Below, piece after piece: positions 15,181-17,466 of a stretch of 17,466 nt of DNA. Each line of letters begins with the position of its first letter. The first letter of the stretch is position 1. The DNA is from JAYGED01 sp046582565 (lineage in GTDB: Bacteria; Pseudomonadota; Alphaproteobacteria; JAAXGF01): contig JAYGED010000216.1 of the NCBI GenBank assembly GCA_046582565.1, positions 1-17,466 on the forward strand, read 5' to 3'. The translations under genes were made by a program, and so were the position numbers. Under the pieces are notes generated by a model. It had not been told where the DNA came from, made no database searches, and saw only the letters and a program-made list of their open reading frames with translations.

Positions 15181-16354
15181 TTTCCGGGCCGGCGTGACAC
15201 TCTTCGCCTACGGGTTTCGGCCTTTTTTTCTGCTTGCGGGGATATTCGCCGCCGTGGCGCTGCCGCTGTCCCTCGCCTTCTATCTCGGCTTCGGCGGCGA
15301 TTGGCTCGGCGACTGGCCGCCCGGCCTGTTCCACGCCCATGAAATGATCTTCGGCTATACGGTGGCAGTGATCGCCGGCTTCCTGCTGACCGCCGCGCCG
15401 GGCTGGCAGAAAACGCCCCCGCTGACCGGTGGCGGGCTTGCGCTGCTTGCCTTCATCTGGCTTGCCGGCCGCCTCGCCCTGTGGAGCGCCGGTTTGATTC
15501 CGCCCTGGATGGCGGCGCTCGTCGATCTGTCTTTCATTCCCGCCCTGATGGTCATCGGCCTGCCCCAGCTATGGGCGCTGCGCGCCAAGCGCCATGGGGT
15601 CTTCCTGGTCATCCTCGGCCTGATGTTTGCGGCGAATGGCCTGATTCACGCCGCTACAGCCGGTTATCTGGACAGCGCCCTGGGTCTCAATTTGGCGGTT
15701 GGCATCCTGGTTCTGCTGATTACCATTCTCGGCGGACGGGTGGCCCCCGGCTTCACCAAGGGCGCCTTGAAGGCCGCAGGTTTGAGCGATGCCGTCAAGA
15801 CCTCGCCGCGCCTCGCCGTCCTGGCAATCGCTGTAGTAAGCCTGATGATTGTTGCCGACGGGGCCGCGACCCTATGGCCTCAGTGGCCTGGCCTGGATCT
15901 CTTCGCCGCCCTTACGGCCCTGGCAGCCGCCGCCATCAGCATCTGGCGCATGGCCGGTTGGGCGACTCGTCATGTTCTCGACAAGCCGATCGTCTGGGTG
16001 CTGCATCTCGGTTATGGCTGGCTGGCGCTGGGCCTTGCCTTGAAGGGATTTGGCGGTCTCGGCTGGCTCGATGCCGCGAGCGCCACCCACGGCTTCACCA
16101 TCGGCGCTGTCGGCACCATGACCCTGGCCATTATGACGCGCGCCGCCCTGGGCCATACGGGACGGCCCCTGATCGCCACGCCGCTCACCGTGGCCGCCTA
16201 TCTGCTGGTGAGTCTCGCCGCCATCGCCCGGCTGGTCGGCACGGAGGCGGCGATGATGCTCGCAGCATCTGCATGGACGGCGGCCTTTGTCGGGTTCACT
16301 ATCGTCTACGCCCCGATCTTCCTCAAACCCCGGCCCGACGGCCAGCCCGGATAA
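15140..16354 (+). CDS. NnrS family heme-copper membrane protein
   Basis: About 404 residues with around twelve hydrophobic helices. The family signature is clear near the N-terminus: LFAYGFRPFFLLAG and LFHAHEMIFGYTVAVIAGFLLTA, then TILGGRVAPGFTKGALK and MTLAIMTRAALGHTGRPL. NnrS proteins are heme- and copper-containing inner-membrane proteins tied to nitric-oxide tolerance in several bacteria. No denitrification gene is visible here, so its role in this operon is unclear. In-frame starts are ATG 15128, ATG 15140 and GTG 15194, all at or overlapping the MBL gene end; 15140 is a compromise. The remaining sequence after FRAGV fits the family whichever start is used. Confidence 0.88.
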   Translation: MPSGPSISITAHHNFRAGVTLFAYGFRPFFLLAGIFAAVALPLSLAFYLGFGGDWLGDWPPGLFHAHEMIFGYTVAVIAGFLLTAAPGWQKTPPLTGGGLALLAFIWLAGRLALWSAGLIPPWMAALVDLSFIPALMVIGLPQLWALRAKRHGVFLVILGLMFAANGLIHAATAGYLDSALGLNLAVGILVLLITILGGRVAPGFTKGALKAAGLSDAVKTSPRLAVLAIAVVSLMIVADGAATLWPQWPGLDLFAALTALAAAAISIWRMAGWATRHVLDKPIVWVLHLGYGWLALGLALKGFGGLGWLDAASATHGFTIGAVGTMTLAIMTRAALGHTGRPLIATPLTVAAYLLVSLAAIARLVGTEAAMMLAASAWTAAFVGFTIVYAPIFLKPRPDGQPG

Positions 16355-16372
16355 AAGCAAAGGACTATCCCT

Positions 16373-17326
16373 ATGACCAAGGAAACTTACCAGCCACTGG
16401 GCGGCAACGAGATGCCGCGCTTCGCCGGACCGGGGACGATGATGCGCCTGCCAATGAAACAGAGCGCCGAGGGGCTCGATGCCTGTTTCGTGGGCGTGCC
16501 GTTCGACATCGGAACATCGAATCGCGCCGGCGCCCGTCACGGTCCGCGATATATTCGCGCCGAATCGAGCCTCATGCGGCCCTACAACATGGCGACACGG
16601 GCGGCGCCGTTCGATTCCTTGCGCGTCGCCGATATCGGCGATGTGGCGATCAATCCATTCAACCTTATCGACAGCATGGCGATCATCGAGGCGTTCTATG
16701 ATGACGTCTTCGGCCAGGGCTGCCGGCCGCTGACCATGGGCGGCGACCATACCATCGTCTATCCCATCCTGCGCGCCGCCGCCAAAGTACACGGCCCGGT
16801 CGGCATCATCCATATCGACGCGCACGCCGACGTCAACGACCTCATGTTCGGCGAGAAAATCACCCATGGCACACCGTTCCGGCGTATCGTCGAAGAAGGT
16901 TTGTGCGACCCTAAACGAGTCGCCCAGATCGGCCTGCGCGCAACCGGCTACACCGCCGAGGATTTCGATTGGCCGCGCAGACAAGGCTTTCGCGTGGTCC
17001 AGGCGGAAGACTGCTGGCATAAATCCCTGGCCCCCCTGATGGACGAGCTGCGCGAGCAATTGGGCGACGGGCCGGTCTATATCAGCTTCGACATCGACGG
17101 TCTCGATCCGGCCTATGCGCCGGGCACCGGAACGCCGGAGATCGGCGGACTGACCACGGTGCAGGGGCTCGAAATCATTCGCGGTTGCCGTGGCCTCGAT
17201 GTAATTGGCGGCGATCTGGTGGAAATTTCACCGCCCTACGACTTATCGGGCAACACCTCCATGCTCGGCGCCAATCTGCTCTATGAGATGCTTTGCATAT
17301 TGCCCGGCGTGTCATATCGGGATTAG
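16373..17326 (+). CDS. Guanidinobutyrase/agmatinase-like ureohydrolase
   Basis: A 317-residue manganese ureohydrolase of the arginase/agmatinase family. Metal ligands are present: GGDH (123-126), HIDAHAD (147-153) and SFDIDGLD (238-245). HGTPFRRIVEEG, IGLRATGYTAEDF and GLTTVQGLEIIRGCRGLD together with the LLYEMLCILPGV ending closely follow Pseudomonas guanidinobutyrase (GbuA) and guanidinopropionase (GpuA) rather than agmatinase SpeB. It would split a guanidino acid, such as 4-guanidinobutyrate, to the amino acid plus urea. AAAGGA sits eight bases before ATG 16373. It is last of the block; a terminator hairpin of the opposite orientation follows. Confidence 0.88.
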   Translation: MTKETYQPLGGNEMPRFAGPGTMMRLPMKQSAEGLDACFVGVPFDIGTSNRAGARHGPRYIRAESSLMRPYNMATRAAPFDSLRVADIGDVAINPFNLIDSMAIIEAFYDDVFGQGCRPLTMGGDHTIVYPILRAAAKVHGPVGIIHIDAHADVNDLMFGEKITHGTPFRRIVEEGLCDPKRVAQIGLRATGYTAEDFDWPRRQGFRVVQAEDCWHKSLAPLMDELREQLGDGPVYISFDIDGLDPAYAPGTGTPEIGGLTTVQGLEIIRGCRGLDVIGGDLVEISPPYDLSGNTSMLGANLLYEMLCILPGVSYRD

Positions 17327-17329
17327 GAC

Positions 17330-17358
17330 AAAAAATAAGGGCGGCCGAAGCCGCCCTT
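17330..17358 (-). terminator. Intrinsic terminator (minus-strand oriented)
   Basis: A 9-base perfect stem, AAGGGCGGC with GCCGCCCTT, encloses a four-base loop that reads TTCG on the minus strand. On that strand it is followed by TATTTTTTG, a classic T-tract, so it terminates the chemotaxis gene to the right. The stem could also stop plus-strand transcription from the operon, but there is no T-tract on that side. Confidence 0.85.
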
Positions 17359-17385
17359 GAGAGTTACGGGTTTTACGCCGAGCGA

Positions 17386-17466
17386 TCAGGCCGCCCGCAC
17401 CTCGGTGAGGAACTTGTCGACCTCGGCGCGCAGCTTCTCGGCCTGCTCGGAGAGTTCGCCGGCCGA
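17386..17466 (-). CDS. Methyl-accepting chemotaxis protein, C-terminal fragment
   Basis: Only the last 26 codons and stop lie in the window; the rest continues past the right edge. The fragment reads SAGELSEQAEKLRAEVD followed by KFLTEVRAA, ending at TGA (17386-17388). The pattern (A-x-E-L-S-x-Q-A-E-x-L-R-x-x-V-x-x-F-L) is the standard C-terminal tail of bacterial chemoreceptor signalling domains. It implies a motile or chemotactic host. The terminator at 17330-17358 lies just downstream. Confidence 0.75.
   Translation of the reverse strand, partial: SAGELSEQAEKLRAEVDKFLTEVRAA

Noticed and set aside
15481..16701. Plus-strand open frame of about 406 codons overlapping NnrS in another frame
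   Set aside because: Arg/Pro-rich shadow composition; the NnrS frame carries the family signatures and membrane helices.
15872..17059. Long minus-strand open frame of about 395 codons
   Set aside because: Antisense to the NnrS-like and ureohydrolase genes, both unambiguous. No recognisable domain.
1..17466. CRISPR array, tRNA, rRNA, insertion sequence or prophage
   Set aside because: No spaced direct repeats, cloverleaf sequence, transposase or integrase motif, or terminal inverted repeats were seen on either strand.

Overview
The window looks like chromosomal DNA of an alphaproteobacterium, most likely a free-living Rhodospirillales-type organism. This is an inference from high GC, tight gene packing with GTG/TTG starts, and several families that are typical of alphaproteobacteria (DUF4170, DUF6134, DUF1194, the DUF898 plus M48 peptidase pair, DUF924). 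No tRNA, rRNA, CRISPR array, insertion sequence or phage gene was seen.

Left part (1-5300): a small secreted protein with a CpaC-type pilus N-terminal domain, followed by a DUF924 protein, both on the plus strand. The DUF924 gene converges on two tandem Crp/Fnr-type regulators on the minus strand. The second regulator is broken by a frameshift that a 2-base GA duplication explains exactly. Next comes a minus-strand operon of three genes: DUF4170, DUF6134 (exported) and a GT1/MGT-type glycosyltransferase.

Middle (5300-7480): a plus-strand pair encoding a DUF898/YjgN-like polytopic membrane protein and an M48 metalloprotease with an N-terminal DUF7092-like domain. Their junction is a degenerate short tandem-repeat array.

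Right part (7569-17326): ten plus-strand genes in one tightly packed, probably co-transcribed block. They encode an acyl-CoA dehydrogenase, a TetR/BetI-like regulator, a 2,4-dienoyl-CoA-reductase-type SDR, a yeast-type cytosine deaminase homologue, an exported DUF1194 von Willebrand-type protein, a fused NDP-forming acyl-CoA synthetase, a CaiD-like crotonase, an MBL-fold hydrolase, an NnrS-family membrane protein and a guanidinobutyrase/agmatinase-like ureohydrolase. A palindrome in the leader before the first gene is a candidate site for the TetR regulator. The set suggests uptake of a carboxylic acid, perhaps a nitrogen-bearing one such as a betaine or guanidino acid, into CoA-thioester catabolism. 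The substrate cannot be read from sequence.

The right edge holds a strong intrinsic terminator oriented for the minus strand, and the last 26 codons of a minus-strand methyl-accepting chemotaxis protein.
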